Shown here piece after piece: positions 38,232-47,408 of a stretch of DNA of 64,000 nt (its first letter is position 1; every line of letters starts with the position of its first letter). The notes beneath the pieces are model-generated. The model did no database searches and was not told where the DNA came from. It was given only the letters and a program-made list of their open reading frames with translations. Source of the DNA: Corynebacterium pygosceleis (GTDB lineage Bacteria; Actinomycetota; Actinomycetes; Mycobacteriales; Mycobacteriaceae); NCBI RefSeq assembly GCF_016595275.2, contig NZ_JAENIQ020000001.1, positions 62,001 through 126,000 on the forward strand. Direction: 5' to 3'. The position numbers and the translations under genes are program-made.

Positions 38232-39967
38232 CTACGTTCACCTTCCTCATCGGGGATCACGGACGGTGGGGGGACGTCGCTCTCCGACGCTCCGGGGGTA
38301 CCCTGAGGGCCCTGGGGAACGGTCCCGCGCTCACCCTGTCCGACGGTGAGCTCAAGCGGTGATTCCCCGTTCCACGTCGATCCCGGGGTCACGGGCAGGG
38401 TCAGCCGGAAACAGGAGCCGACCCCGATCTCGCCGACGGCCTCCAGACGTCCGCCGTGCAGGACCGCGTCCTCGTGGGAGATCGCCAACCCCAGTCCGGT
38501 GCCACCGGAGTGGCGGACGCGCGACGGATCGGCCCTCCAGAACCTGTTGAAGACCAGCGCCTCCTGCCCGGGTTTCAGACCGACACCGTGATCGGTGACG
38601 GTGACCGCCACGACATTGTCCCCCGTCCCCACACGGACCACGACGGGATTGCCCTCGGAGTGGTCCACCGCGTTCGCCAGGAGGTTCCGGAGGATCCGCT
38701 CGATCCGGCGTGAGTCCCCGACGAGTGTCACGGGGGTCGTCGGTTGCTCGAAGGTCACCTCGACCCCGAGTTCCCCGGCCAGGTGCTTCACCTGCTGCCA
38801 CGCCGCCGTGACGCAGGTGCGCAGGTCTATCCTCTCCTCGGAGAGATCCGCGACGCCGGCGTCGTGCCGGGAGATCTCCAGCAGGTCCGCGAGAAGCGAC
38901 TCGAACCTGTCGAGTTCCCGGACCATCAGCTCCGCGGCACGCCGTGTGTAGGGGTCGAGGTCGTCGGCGCGGTCCGCGATCATGTCGGCGGCCATACGGA
39001 CCGTCGTCAGCGGCGTGCGCAGCTCGTGGGAGACGTCCGAGGTGAACTGACGTTGCAGGTTCCCGTACTCCTCGAGCTGGTGGATCTGCTTCGACAGTGA
39101 CTCCGCCATGGCGTTGAAGCTGATCGCCAGTCGCGCCATCTCGTCCTCCCCGTCGACCCGCATCCGTTCCCTCAGATGACCTGCCGCGAAACGCTGGGCG
39201 ATACGGGACGCGGACCGGACCGGCGCAGTGACCTGCTGTGTGAGCAGCCACGCGATACCGACGAGGAGAACGATGAGAACCACGCCACCGAAGGACAGCA
39301 GTCCCCGCATGAGGGCGAGCGTCGCCTCCTCGTTCTCCAGCGGAAGGACGAGGAACAACTGCAGACCGGGAATGTCCGACTCCGTCGGTGTCCCGATGAT
39401 CAGCGCCTTGTAGATCGACCCGTCCGCCCGGTCGATCGTGGCGTACTGGTAGGAGATCTGCCCCTGGGAGACGAAACTCCGCAGCCGGTCGGGGATCCGG
39501 TACGCCTCAGGGGACGTGGCGAGAACGTTCCCGTTGTCCGAGACGACCAGAACCGGTTCGAAAACGGCCGCCGATTCGGAGGACCCCCCGGTACTCCGGT
39601 TGGTGAGCGCGGCACGTGCCGAATTGATCCGGACCTGCGTGGAGTTCGAGGTGTCCGTCGCGGCCACCTGCTGCTCGACGATCGCCCGTGCCCGATCGAT
39701 CTCCGAGGTGGCGATGGACAGTTTGGAGTCGACGAGACGCTGGGCGACGATGCTCACCATCGCCAGCCCGAGGATCAGGACGACCGCCGCCGACGCGGCG
39801 AGAATCGACCCGATGACACGCACCTGGAGAGACATGCGCCACGTCTCCGCGAGCCGCTGTCTCGCACCCGTCAGCTGTCTTCTCAGAACTGTCCCGCTTC
39901 CTCTTCCCGACCCGGAGACACCGGGGCCGGTGCCGCTACTCGCCGGCGCCGGTCTTGTAACCGACAC
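38228..39967 (-). CDS. mtrB: MtrB sensor histidine kinase
   Basis: About 579 aa from GTG 39967 (start uncertain). Two membrane helices enclose an extracellular domain, then HAMP, HisKA with ADVSHELRTPLTTVR-type H-box (DVSHELRTPLTTV) and a HATPase with VDHSEGNPVVV and GLGLAISHEDA. MtrB phosphorylates MtrA to control cell-wall and osmotic genes. The conserved start of the first helix (WRMSLQVRV) is preceded by matching residues, but there is no ATG/GTG/TTG between the mtrA stop and ATG 39835; candidates are GTG 39967/39970 overlapping mtrA, CTG near 39886, or ATG 39835. Confidence 0.93.
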   Translation of the reverse strand: MSVTRPAPASSGTGPGVSGSGRGSGTVLRRQLTGARQRLAETWRMSLQVRVIGSILAASAAVVLILGLAMVSIVAQRLVDSKLSIATSEIDRARAIVEQQVAATDTSNSTQVRINSARAALTNRSTGGSSESAAVFEPVLVVSDNGNVLATSPEAYRIPDRLRSFVSQGQISYQYATIDRADGSIYKALIIGTPTESDIPGLQLFLVLPLENEEATLALMRGLLSFGGVVLIVLLVGIAWLLTQQVTAPVRSASRIAQRFAAGHLRERMRVDGEDEMARLAISFNAMAESLSKQIHQLEEYGNLQRQFTSDVSHELRTPLTTVRMAADMIADRADDLDPYTRRAAELMVRELDRFESLLADLLEISRHDAGVADLSEERIDLRTCVTAAWQQVKHLAGELGVEVTFEQPTTPVTLVGDSRRIERILRNLLANAVDHSEGNPVVVRVGTGDNVVAVTVTDHGVGLKPGQEALVFNRFWRADPSRVRHSGGTGLGLAISHEDAVLHGGRLEAVGEIGVGSCFRLTLPVTPGSTWNGESPLELTVGQGERGTVPQGPQGTPGASESDVPPPSVIPDEEGERS

Positions 39968-40616
39968 CACGGACGGTGAGAACGATCTGGGGGTTCTCGG
40001 GGTCCTTCTCGATCTTCGCACGCAGCCGCTGCACGTGGACGTTCACGAGCCGGGTGTCCGACGCATGCCGGTATCCCCAGACCTTCTCGAGCAGTTCCTC
40101 CCGGGTGAACACCTGCCTCGGGCGACGTGCCATCTGGAGGAGAAGGTCGAACTCCAGTGGAGTGAGCTGGATCTCCTCGTCACCCCGCTTGACCATGTGC
40201 CCCGGAACGTCGATGGTGAGATCACAGACCTCAAGCACCTCACTCGGTTCATCATCGGTCCGGCGCAGGCGGGCCCGGATGCGGGCCACGAGTTCCTTCG
40301 GTTTGAACGGCTTGTTGACGTAGTCGTCCGCACCGGACTCCAGTCCGAGGACCACATCCACGGTGTCGGTCTTGGCGGTCAGCATCACGATCGGAACCGT
40401 CGACTTCTGCCGGATGATCCGGCAGATGTCGATGCCGTTCATCCCCGGGAGCATGAGATCGAGCAGAATCAGATCCGGCTGCTCACGTTCAGCGGCGGCC
40501 ACCGCCTGCGCACCGTCCATGACGGCGACGGTGTCGAACCCCTCCGCCTGAAGAACGATGGTGAGCATCTCGGAGATGGCGGGGTCATCGTCGACCACCA
40601 GAATCTTGGCGTTCAT
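39936..40616 (-). CDS. mtrA: MtrA response regulator
   Basis: 226 aa, the usual MtrA length. Receiver domain with acidic pocket DDD (9-11), phosphorylation site D53 (LLDLMLPG), K in NKPFKP, and an OmpR-type winged helix (TPLEFDLLLQMARRP, VNVHVQRLRAKIE). Essential regulator of cell division and wall hydrolases. ATG 40616 has AGGA 4 nt upstream. Confidence 0.96.
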   Translation of the reverse strand: MNAKILVVDDDPAISEMLTIVLQAEGFDTVAVMDGAQAVAAAEREQPDLILLDLMLPGMNGIDICRIIRQKSTVPIVMLTAKTDTVDVVLGLESGADDYVNKPFKPKELVARIRARLRRTDDEPSEVLEVCDLTIDVPGHMVKRGDEEIQLTPLEFDLLLQMARRPRQVFTREELLEKVWGYRHASDTRLVNVHVQRLRAKIEKDPENPQIVLTVRGVGYKTGAGE

Positions 40617-40726
40617 CTGTCCTACTTCGCGTGTCGTCCTGGACTGTCCTGCGGCGGGGGCCGGCCCCGGGAACTCCGTCGCCGGAATTCGGCACCGCAC
40701 GACTCCTCCCCCAGATACTACCCGGA

Positions 40727-41395
40727 TCAGCCGTCAGCCCGGGGCTCCCGACCTCCCGGCGCGTACCCCGCGTATCCCGGCAGACTCCCGAGACGGTCCA
40801 CGACCGCCCGTGCGGCTGCGGCGGTGTCCCCCGCATCGACGGACAGCCAGGGTCCGCACCAGGACTCGGCGGCGAGTCTCCGGTAGGTGTCCAGGGTACG
40901 TTCCTGGAGACCACGGTCCGACTCGTAGCGGTCCCGGGTCCTGGAGCTGTCCGACGCCTCCCGGGATTCCGCTCTCGACGCCGCGACATCCACCGGGGTG
41001 TCCAGGAGAACCTGGAGGTCCGGGACGGGGAGCCCGAGTTCCCCGAACTCCAGGTCCGCGACCCAGCCGCACAGCGAGAGGTCCCCGGCACGGGCGGCGG
41101 AGTAGGCTGCGTTACTCGCCACGTAGCGGTCGAGCAGGAGGAGGTCCCCGCTCCCCCGGTACCGGTCCAGGACGGCCGCCGCCCCGTACCGGTCGAGGGC
41201 GAACAGGGTGGCCATTCCGTGGATGCTGTCGGTGAGGTCACCCATGTCACCGTGCAGGGCCCGCGCCGCCAACTGTGCGGGGCGGGAGACGTCGTACCGG
41301 GGGAAACAGAGTGCCTCCGCGCCCGTTCGTTTCCTGAGCTCGGTGACGAGGGTGTTCTTCCCCGCCCCGTCGATGCCTTCGATGCTGACGATCAT
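40727..41395 (-). CDS. tmk: Thymidylate kinase
   Basis: 222 aa from ATG 41395. P-loop EGIDGAGKNTL (Lys-Asn rather than Lys-Ser/Thr), DR(Y/H) motif LLLDRYVASNAAY and a lid with Arg residues. Phosphorylates dTMP to dTDP. Asn after the P-loop lysine also occurs in mycobacterial Tmk as I recall. GAGGAAG 8 nt upstream. Position matches Rv3247c. Confidence 0.92.
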   Translation of the reverse strand: MIVSIEGIDGAGKNTLVTELRKRTGAEALCFPRYDVSRPAQLAARALHGDMGDLTDSIHGMATLFALDRYGAAAVLDRYRGSGDLLLLDRYVASNAAYSAARAGDLSLCGWVADLEFGELGLPVPDLQVLLDTPVDVAASRAESREASDSSRTRDRYESDRGLQERTLDTYRRLAAESWCGPWLSVDAGDTAAAARAVVDRLGSLPGYAGYAPGGREPRADG

Positions 41396-41432
41396 GGATT
41401 CTTCCTCGGGTGTCGGGGCAGTCGGGTGGTGG

Positions 41433-41795
41433 TCAGGCGACGACGCCGAGTGCCTCGATGTAGGGTTCGGTGTCGTAGTCCTCGTCGACGTCCTCGAGGA
41501 TCGACGTGGCGTCGTCGTAGAGGGACTCGTCACCGCTTCCGATGAGCTCCCGGATGAACGGGTACTCCTCGACGACATCCCCCGCGGAGTACGGCGCCCC
41601 GGCCCAGATGGCGGCGATCGTGGCCGCGCACTGACCGTTGGCCCGGTCATCGTCGGTCACCTTCGGATCTCCCAGCAGCAGCTTGCAGGCGTCGGCGACG
41701 GCCTCGACGACCTCATCGTTGTCGAGGGCGGCCAACTCATCCAGAAAATCAGTGTTGACCGGATCGTTGAGGATCCTGTTATCCCATGCGCCCAT
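41433..41795 (-). CDS. DUF4259-like small acidic protein
   Basis: 120 aa, very acidic and mostly helical. The N-terminus MGAWDNRILND and the following FLDELAALDNDEVVEA resemble DUF4259. Function unknown. AGGAGAAG precedes the ATG by 6 nt. Upstream of tmk by 37 bp, likely one transcript. Confidence 0.7.
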   Translation of the reverse strand: MGAWDNRILNDPVNTDFLDELAALDNDEVVEAVADACKLLLGDPKVTDDDRANGQCAATIAAIWAGAPYSAGDVVEEYPFIRELIGSGDESLYDDATSILEDVDEDYDTEPYIEALGVVA

Positions 41796-41989
41796 GTGGA
41801 CTTCTCCTGCTCTCTAGAGGGTGACGAGGCCCGTGACCGGCCTTCCCCGATCCGGGCACCATGCTAGTCTTTCTACTGTCATGGAGCCGCCACCTGCGGA
41901 TTCAGCCTGATGGTGGACCGGAAATCCGGAACGGTCCGGACCATCCCGGATGTCTCCGCCGTGTTCCGAGAAGAAGTCGAGGAGAAGTG

Positions 41990-42865
41990 ATGAAACGAGA
42001 AACGGGTAAAATCCTCGTTTTCGTCGTCCTCGGCTGTCTCATCGCCTGCGGAACAGGTGTCGGCGTCTGGCGCTCGACGGCTCCGGATCCCACCTTAGCC
42101 ACAAGTGCACGGGAGTCGGCAACACCCGGGTCGGAACAGCCGACGTCGACCGTTCCGCTCACCGTGACCACCACGGCGACAACGACACCGGTCTCCCCCA
42201 CCGCGACAGATCCCCGGGAGGGGCCGGTCGAGGCACGGACACCGTCCACTGGCCGAATCACCGTCGACCGGGCGGATCCGCTGCTGCCCCCGAACGCGCA
42301 CATCCCGGCGCCCGGTCCCGGAGGTACCCGCCCGGTGCAGCCCACAACGGCCTTCCGCCCCCCGGCGCAACCTGTACCTCAACCGGACCCGGGTACCCCT
42401 CCGGCGGCCCCGGAGACATCACCCGGCCAGTCCACCGACTCCACGGAGACCACGCCGACGTCCTCCACCACGACCGCGGAGCCCGGCCCCTCACCCTCGT
42501 CGTCCACGACCACGACGGTCGACACCACGGAACCCTCCCCCACACCGACGGAATCCACCCCGTCACACGTTCCGACGGAACCGTCGTCCGAACCATCCCC
42601 GGGGACCAGCGGACAACCTGACCCCGGTCAGGACGAGGGGGACGTCCCACCACCCGTCATCGAACCCCCCGATCCTCCCCTGGTCCCGGGTGGGGCGGAC
42701 CCGGGCACGGATGCCCCCGACGGCACGACCCGGCCGCACGCGGAACCGACACGAGGTGTTCCCGGGACACCTGCAGAGGAGCCGGATCAGGACATGTCCG
42801 GAACGGGTGTCACGCCTTCGCCACGAACAACTCAGCCCCGTCCGCCGTCGACGCCGACATCGTGA
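41990..42865 (+). CDS. Pro/Thr/Ser-rich surface lipoprotein, unknown function
   Basis: 291 aa from ATG 41990 with a GAGGAGAAG box. Signal sequence ILVFVVLGCLIAC with lipobox LIAC (Cys20), then about 270 residues of Thr/Ser/Pro/Gly/Glu low complexity, e.g. TTPTSSTTTAEPGPSP. No folded domain. Likely an extended wall-spanning or O-mannosylated stalk (corynebacteria mannosylate Thr-rich surface proteins). Its last 56 bp overlap the 3' end of manA on the other strand. Confidence 0.7.
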   Translation: MKRETGKILVFVVLGCLIACGTGVGVWRSTAPDPTLATSARESATPGSEQPTSTVPLTVTTTATTTPVSPTATDPREGPVEARTPSTGRITVDRADPLLPPNAHIPAPGPGGTRPVQPTTAFRPPAQPVPQPDPGTPPAAPETSPGQSTDSTETTPTSSTTTAEPGPSPSSSTTTTVDTTEPSPTPTESTPSHVPTEPSSEPSPGTSGQPDPGQDEGDVPPPVIEPPDPPLVPGGADPGTDAPDGTTRPHAEPTRGVPGTPAEEPDQDMSGTGVTPSPRTTQPRPPSTPTS

Positions 42866-44021
42866 CGGCGCTCTCCGAGGCCGGGATCCAGAGCGCGGAA
42901 CCGGGTGTCAGAATGAGGGGCTCATCATCGACGCCGTGCCCCGCAGCCACCTGACCGGCGGTGCACAGCACGATGACCGGTCCGTCGTGTTCGACGACAC
43001 CGGAGGACCCCGGACGGAGGTTGAACCGGGTCAGATCGAACTCATCGGTGGGGACCGGGTAGTGGGTCGCTTCACCGGTGGTCTCACTCCGTACCAGCGG
43101 CTGCGCCAGTGAGCTGAAGCTGAGGACCCGGACCAGCTCCGGCACGTCGACGTGTTTCGAGGTGAGGCCACCACGCAGGACGTTGTCCGAGTTCGCCATG
43201 ATCTCCACCCCCATGCCGGAGACATAGGCGTGCAGCTGACCGGCGTCGAGAAAGACGGCCTCCCCGGGTTTCAGGTTGATCTTGTTGAGCAGAAGCGCCC
43301 CCAGGACCCCGACGTCACCGGGGTAACGCTCGTTCAACGCGAGGATGTTCCGGAGCACATCGATGATCCATTCCTCGGAGTCGTTCCTCCGGACCGTCTC
43401 CCCGATGCACTCGATCACCTTGTCGATCAGGGAGATCCGCGTGGCCGCGGGAATGGTGATCCAGGTGGTGAACAGCGCACGGAGATTCGTCTCCTCATGC
43501 TCCGGATCACTGTCCAGCATGGTGAGGTACCGGGCGAGTTCGGGGCACGAGATCGCGTCGAACAACCGCATGGTCCGGGCGAGCGGCCGGAATCCGGCCA
43601 GGGCCTCGAAGTCCGTGAGCGCGACGATCAGTTCGGGTTTGTGGTTGTCGTCGCGGTAGTTGCGGTTGTTCGCGTTCCGGGGGATCCCCGCCGCGTCTTC
43701 CCGCGCACACCCCTCCTGCGCCTGAGCCAGAGAAGGGTGCGCCTGGAGGGAGAGGGGCTCCGCCGCGGCGAGAATCTTCATCAGAAACGGCAGCCGGCCG
43801 TCGTACCGGGAACAGACACGGGCACCCAGGGCGGCGGTGGGGTCCGCCGCGATGATGTCGATGAGCGGGGTGTCCCCCACCGTCGACGAACCACCGGGAT
43901 GGGATCCGAACCACAGCTCCGCCTCGGGACGGGACGACGGTGTCGGCAGTCCCCGAAGTTCCGCGATGGCCGTCCGGGAACCCCACGGGTATGTACGGAC
44001 AGTACCTGTCAGCAGGTGCAT
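42810..44021 (-). CDS. manA: Mannose-6-phosphate isomerase
   Basis: 403 aa. Zinc ligands in QAHPS and KPE, plus YPWGSR at the start and GLTSKHVDVPELVRVL. Interconverts fructose-6-P and mannose-6-P, the entry to GDP-mannose for lipomannan, PIMs and glycoproteins. Follows the SIS gene by 18 bp. Convergent overlap of 56 bp with the lipoprotein gene. Confidence 0.94.
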   Translation of the reverse strand: MHLLTGTVRTYPWGSRTAIAELRGLPTPSSRPEAELWFGSHPGGSSTVGDTPLIDIIAADPTAALGARVCSRYDGRLPFLMKILAAAEPLSLQAHPSLAQAQEGCAREDAAGIPRNANNRNYRDDNHKPELIVALTDFEALAGFRPLARTMRLFDAISCPELARYLTMLDSDPEHEETNLRALFTTWITIPAATRISLIDKVIECIGETVRRNDSEEWIIDVLRNILALNERYPGDVGVLGALLLNKINLKPGEAVFLDAGQLHAYVSGMGVEIMANSDNVLRGGLTSKHVDVPELVRVLSFSSLAQPLVRSETTGEATHYPVPTDEFDLTRFNLRPGSSGVVEHDGPVIVLCTAGQVAAGHGVDDEPLILTPGSALWIPASESAVTMSASTADGAELFVAKA

Positions 44022-44039
44022 GTTTCTGAAGTCACGTCC

Positions 44040-45038
44040 TCATTCGGTGGCGCGGTAGATGGAAGCGGCCCAGCCGCGGGTGGTCAGGCGGAGAGCGCCT
44101 GCGAGTCTGCCGGGTGCCGGTTCACCGCAGCCCTGGGCGATTGCCTCGGGCAGCGACGTGTCCTCCGCTGCCCAGACGACGATCCTCAAGGATAGCACTG
44201 CGGGGCCGTCATCAAGATAGGGGTCGTGGAACAGATCCGCTTCTCCCCGGCGCAGCGCCGGCAGCGCCAACCCCAGTTCAGGCTGCGGGATGACGGTTCC
44301 GGGCAGTCCCGAACAGTCCCAGATCGCGGCGACCACCGACGCCACCGCCGCACCGACCGTGTGTCCGGCGGTGTGGATGACACGGCGCCCCTCGACGCTG
44401 CCCCGGAGTTCCCGCGCCGGATTGACCAGCTCATCACGCTCAGGCCTCAGGGCCACCAGCTCAGCGTCGATCTCGTCCGCGACCCGGTGCAGGGACTCCA
44501 CCACGAGTGTGCGGTCCTGTTCCAGCAGATCGAGGACGGCGTCGACGGTGGCGGTGACCCGCGCCGGTGACGTCGCCTGCACGGTGGGGGGTTCCGGGAT
44601 GACCGCCACCCGCCCGGGAGCGTCCCCCGCGAGTGGTCCTCTGCCGGGGGCGATGAGCACTGTCGGACATCCCCGGTCCACCGCCGAGGACATGGCCCGT
44701 GCGCGAACCGGATCATCCGCGTGCCCTGACGCGATGATGACGACATCCAGTGGCCCCACGTAGGACGGCAGGACATCCGTGACGAGCATCGGTTGCCTCA
44801 GTGGCGACCTCAGGGCGAGCGCCAGGTGCGCCGCGCGTTCGGAGACGAGATCCCCCGCCACGATCACGACACTGCGGGGGCGGATTCCGACGAGGGCATC
44901 GAGATCACCGTTCCCGACGGCACCCGCGACAGCTCTCACCTGTGCCCCCTCATGGGCCACATCGAAGAACCGGACGGCATCGGTGTCGTAGGCCGAGCCG
45001 TCCGACCAGTCGCCGTTGTACTGCGTACCGTTGGTCAT
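44040..45038 (-). CDS. SIS-domain protein (TobH-like, Rv3256c)
   Basis: 332 aa from ATG 45038 with AAGGA 9 nt upstream. SIS-type sugar-phosphate binding fold: VVIVAGDLVSERAAHLALAL and VIIASGHADDPVRARAMSSA. Sits between manA and manB in all relatives I know; a phosphomannose isomerase or regulatory role is plausible but unproven. Confidence 0.82.
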   Translation of the reverse strand: MTNGTQYNGDWSDGSAYDTDAVRFFDVAHEGAQVRAVAGAVGNGDLDALVGIRPRSVVIVAGDLVSERAAHLALALRSPLRQPMLVTDVLPSYVGPLDVVIIASGHADDPVRARAMSSAVDRGCPTVLIAPGRGPLAGDAPGRVAVIPEPPTVQATSPARVTATVDAVLDLLEQDRTLVVESLHRVADEIDAELVALRPERDELVNPARELRGSVEGRRVIHTAGHTVGAAVASVVAAIWDCSGLPGTVIPQPELGLALPALRRGEADLFHDPYLDDGPAVLSLRIVVWAAEDTSLPEAIAQGCGEPAPGRLAGALRLTTRGWAASIYRATE

Positions 45039-45216
45039 GAACTCGGGGTCCTTTCTCCGCACGGGGTCACCGGGCCCGGGCCCGGCCGGAAACCCGGCCG
45101 AACGGCCGTGGATGTCCGTGTGCCCCGGAGGTTGTTCCGGGGTGGTCCAGCCCCAGGGTAGTCCGGAACCCTGTTCGCCCGGCGGAGTTCCGGGCACGGT
45201 GGCGGACGGAGGCAGG

Positions 45217-46593
45217 TTACGCGCGTATTATCCCCAGGATCTCCGTGACCAACGCGTCAACCTCCGCAGCGGTGGGGGCCTCGACGTTCAGGCGCAGGAG
45301 CGGCTCGGTGTTCGACGCGCGCAGGTTGAACCAGGCCGGTGTCCCGGCGAGGCTGACGGTGACTCCGTCGAGGCGGTCGATGGAGTCGGTACGGTCGGCG
45401 AACGCCCCGAGAACAGCCTCGGTCCGCTCGGTCTGGGCCGCGGAGTTCTCCAGTCTGGAGTTGATCTCCCCGGAGGCTGCGTAGCGGTCGTAGCGTTCCA
45501 TCATCACACTCATCGGGGACTCCTGGTGTCCGAGCGCCGCGAGCACGTGCATGGCCGCGAGCAGTCCCGAATCGGCGTTGAAGAACTCGGTGAAGTAGTA
45601 GTGGGCGGAATGCTCCCCGCCGAAGACCGCCCCCTCCTCCGCCATCGTCGCCTTGATGAAGGAGTGCCCCACACGGGTACGCACGGGACGACCGCCGTTC
45701 TCGGCGATGATCTCCGGCACGGCCCTGGAGGTGATGAGATTGTGGATGATCGCGGCACCGGGATGCTCGGCGAGGTAACGCTCCGCGACGATGGCGCAGA
45801 TCGCGGAGGGACTGACCGGCTGCCCCTTCTCGTCGATGACGAAACAGCGGTCGGCGTCACCGTCCAGGGCGAGTCCGATGTCCGCCCCGGTTTCGAGGAC
45901 GAACCGCTGGAGATCCCTCAGGTTGGCGGGCTCCAGCGGATTGGCCTCGTGATTGGGGAAAGTGCCGTCGAGCTCGAAATAGAGCGGACGGATCTCTATG
46001 GGCAGTCCCTCGAACACGGCGGGAACCGTGAGACCCCCCATGCCGTTGCCCGCGTCGGCGGCCACGGTCAGCGGCCGGATCCCCGAGAGGTCGACCAGCG
46101 AACGGAGGAACGCACCGTATTCGGCGAGGACATCACTGTCGGTGACCGATCCGGCGGTACCGTCGAACGCGGCAACACCGCTGACGAGATCATCGGCGAT
46201 GGTGGCCAGCCCGGAGGACTGCCCCACGGGGCGGGCACCGGCGCGGCAGAGTTTGATTCCGTTGTACTTCGCGGGATTGTGGCTGGCGGTGAACATCGCG
46301 CCGGGGCAGTTCCTCGCACCGGAGACGTAGTACAACTCGTCGGTGGAGGTCAGGCCCAGCATCTCCGCGTCCAGCCCCTGGGAGGTGACCCCCCGGGCGA
46401 AGGCTGCGGCGAGTTCGGGCGAGGAATCACGCATGTCATGTCCGACCGCGATCACCGTCGCACCTTCACCGCGCATGAGACGGGCGAAGGCGGCACCGGT
46501 GTCCCGGACGAAGTCCACGTCGATGCCGTCTCCGACCACACCACGGATGTCATAGGCCTTGATGACGGCATCAACGGAATCACGGGTGCGCAT
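45217..46593 (-). CDS. manB: Phosphomannomutase/phosphoglucomutase
   Basis: 458 aa. Catalytic serine loop MFTASHNPAKYNGIK, metal loop LALDGDADRC and sugar loop GEHSAHYYF. Converts mannose-6-P to mannose-1-P. AAGGAG 10 nt before ATG 46593. A TATGAT -10 at 46710-46705 would give a leader of about 105 nt. Confidence 0.94.
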   Translation of the reverse strand: MRTRDSVDAVIKAYDIRGVVGDGIDVDFVRDTGAAFARLMRGEGATVIAVGHDMRDSSPELAAAFARGVTSQGLDAEMLGLTSTDELYYVSGARNCPGAMFTASHNPAKYNGIKLCRAGARPVGQSSGLATIADDLVSGVAAFDGTAGSVTDSDVLAEYGAFLRSLVDLSGIRPLTVAADAGNGMGGLTVPAVFEGLPIEIRPLYFELDGTFPNHEANPLEPANLRDLQRFVLETGADIGLALDGDADRCFVIDEKGQPVSPSAICAIVAERYLAEHPGAAIIHNLITSRAVPEIIAENGGRPVRTRVGHSFIKATMAEEGAVFGGEHSAHYYFTEFFNADSGLLAAMHVLAALGHQESPMSVMMERYDRYAASGEINSRLENSAAQTERTEAVLGAFADRTDSIDRLDGVTVSLAGTPAWFNLRASNTEPLLRLNVEAPTAAEVDALVTEILGIIRA

Positions 46594-46704
46594 GTGGTGG
46601 ATCTCCTTCAGGGGTGGGCTCAGAAAACGGTGGAAAACAGGGACGGCCGGTGATCCGTGCCCGTATCCCTGTCTTTTGTCCGGATTCGTTTTTTATTTCG
46701 CCCG

Positions 46705-46710
46705 ATCATA
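46705..46710 (-). promoter_or_regulatory. -10 box for manB operon
   Basis: TATGAT on the minus strand, 112 bp before the start codon. The -35 region is GC-rich. Confidence 0.4.
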
Positions 46711-46858
46711 CCCGCGCCCGCCCCGGATGCGTCCGGGAAGCAGGGCGAAAGCGAACTACGTGAGCGGTCTCACGTACCGGGAGGCCGCTCCGACCCGCAC
46801 CGCCCCGGAGAAACCGGTGTCCGGGCCGCTCCGGTCCAGGCGGATGTCCGGTACCGTG

Positions 46859-47311
46859 TCACTCCCCCTGCACGTCCGGGGAACCGGATTCCCCCCCATC
46901 GGGATCCGGGACGATGCGCAGGTGGGAACGACGACGTTGACGTGCCGCCTGGACACGTGGCATACGGCGCGCGGGGTGCCGGGCATCCGTGTCCCGGTCG
47001 ACGGAGTCCGCGGACTCGGGGTCCGGAACGAGACCGGACACAGATCTACCGGCTTCACGGACGGCCTCGGCGAGCGCGGTGAGATCGTCGTCCTCGCCGA
47101 ACTCCGGGTGGATGTGGTTGAACCGGAGCAGCTCCCAGCCGAGGGGGGCGGTGATGGAACTGGCGTGGTGGTCGCACAGATCCCAGCTGTGGGGCTCGCT
47201 GTTCGGGGCGAGAGGCCCGATTACGGCCGTCGACTCGGCGTAGGCGTACGTCAAGGTGGCCACGGCGGGTTTGCCGCAGCCCGGGCGGGAACAGCGTCGA
47301 AATTGGCTCAC
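46859..47311 (-). CDS. DUF3499 zinc-ribbon-like protein (Rv3258c)
   Basis: 150 aa from GTG 47311 (GTG 47317 and ATG 47332 are alternatives). Begins VSQFRRCSRPGCGKPA and continues to SWDLCDHHASSIT: CxxxxC and CxxHH, a probable zinc site. A disordered Arg-rich tail follows. Conserved next to manB; role unknown. TAGACT on the minus strand ends 8 nt before GTG 47311. Confidence 0.82.
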   Translation of the reverse strand: MSQFRRCSRPGCGKPAVATLTYAYAESTAVIGPLAPNSEPHSWDLCDHHASSITAPLGWELLRFNHIHPEFGEDDDLTALAEAVREAGRSVSGLVPDPESADSVDRDTDARHPARRMPRVQAARQRRRSHLRIVPDPDGGESGSPDVQGE

Positions 47312-47319
47312 GGTCACAA

Positions 47320-47325
47320 AGTCTA
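47320..47325 (-). promoter_or_regulatory. -10 box of probable leaderless DUF3499 mRNA
   Basis: TAGACT, 8 nt before GTG 47311. Confidence 0.4.
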
Positions 47326-47395
47326 GACCCATGGTTGAGGTTTCTGTAGTGCACCTCCCCCGGCGCGCCCCCTCGGACATGCACATGAACACCGT

Positions 47396-47401
47396 TACGC
47401 T
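47396..47401 (+). promoter_or_regulatory. -10 box of probable leaderless Rv3259-like mRNA
   Basis: TACGCT, 7 nt before ATG 47409; supports this start over ATG 47379/47385. Confidence 0.45.
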
Positions 47402-47408
47402 GGAACGC

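Noticed and set aside
42100..42800. Thr/Ser/Pro repeats as a tandem DNA repeat
   Set aside because: Low complexity at the protein level, but no regular DNA period could be seen by eye.
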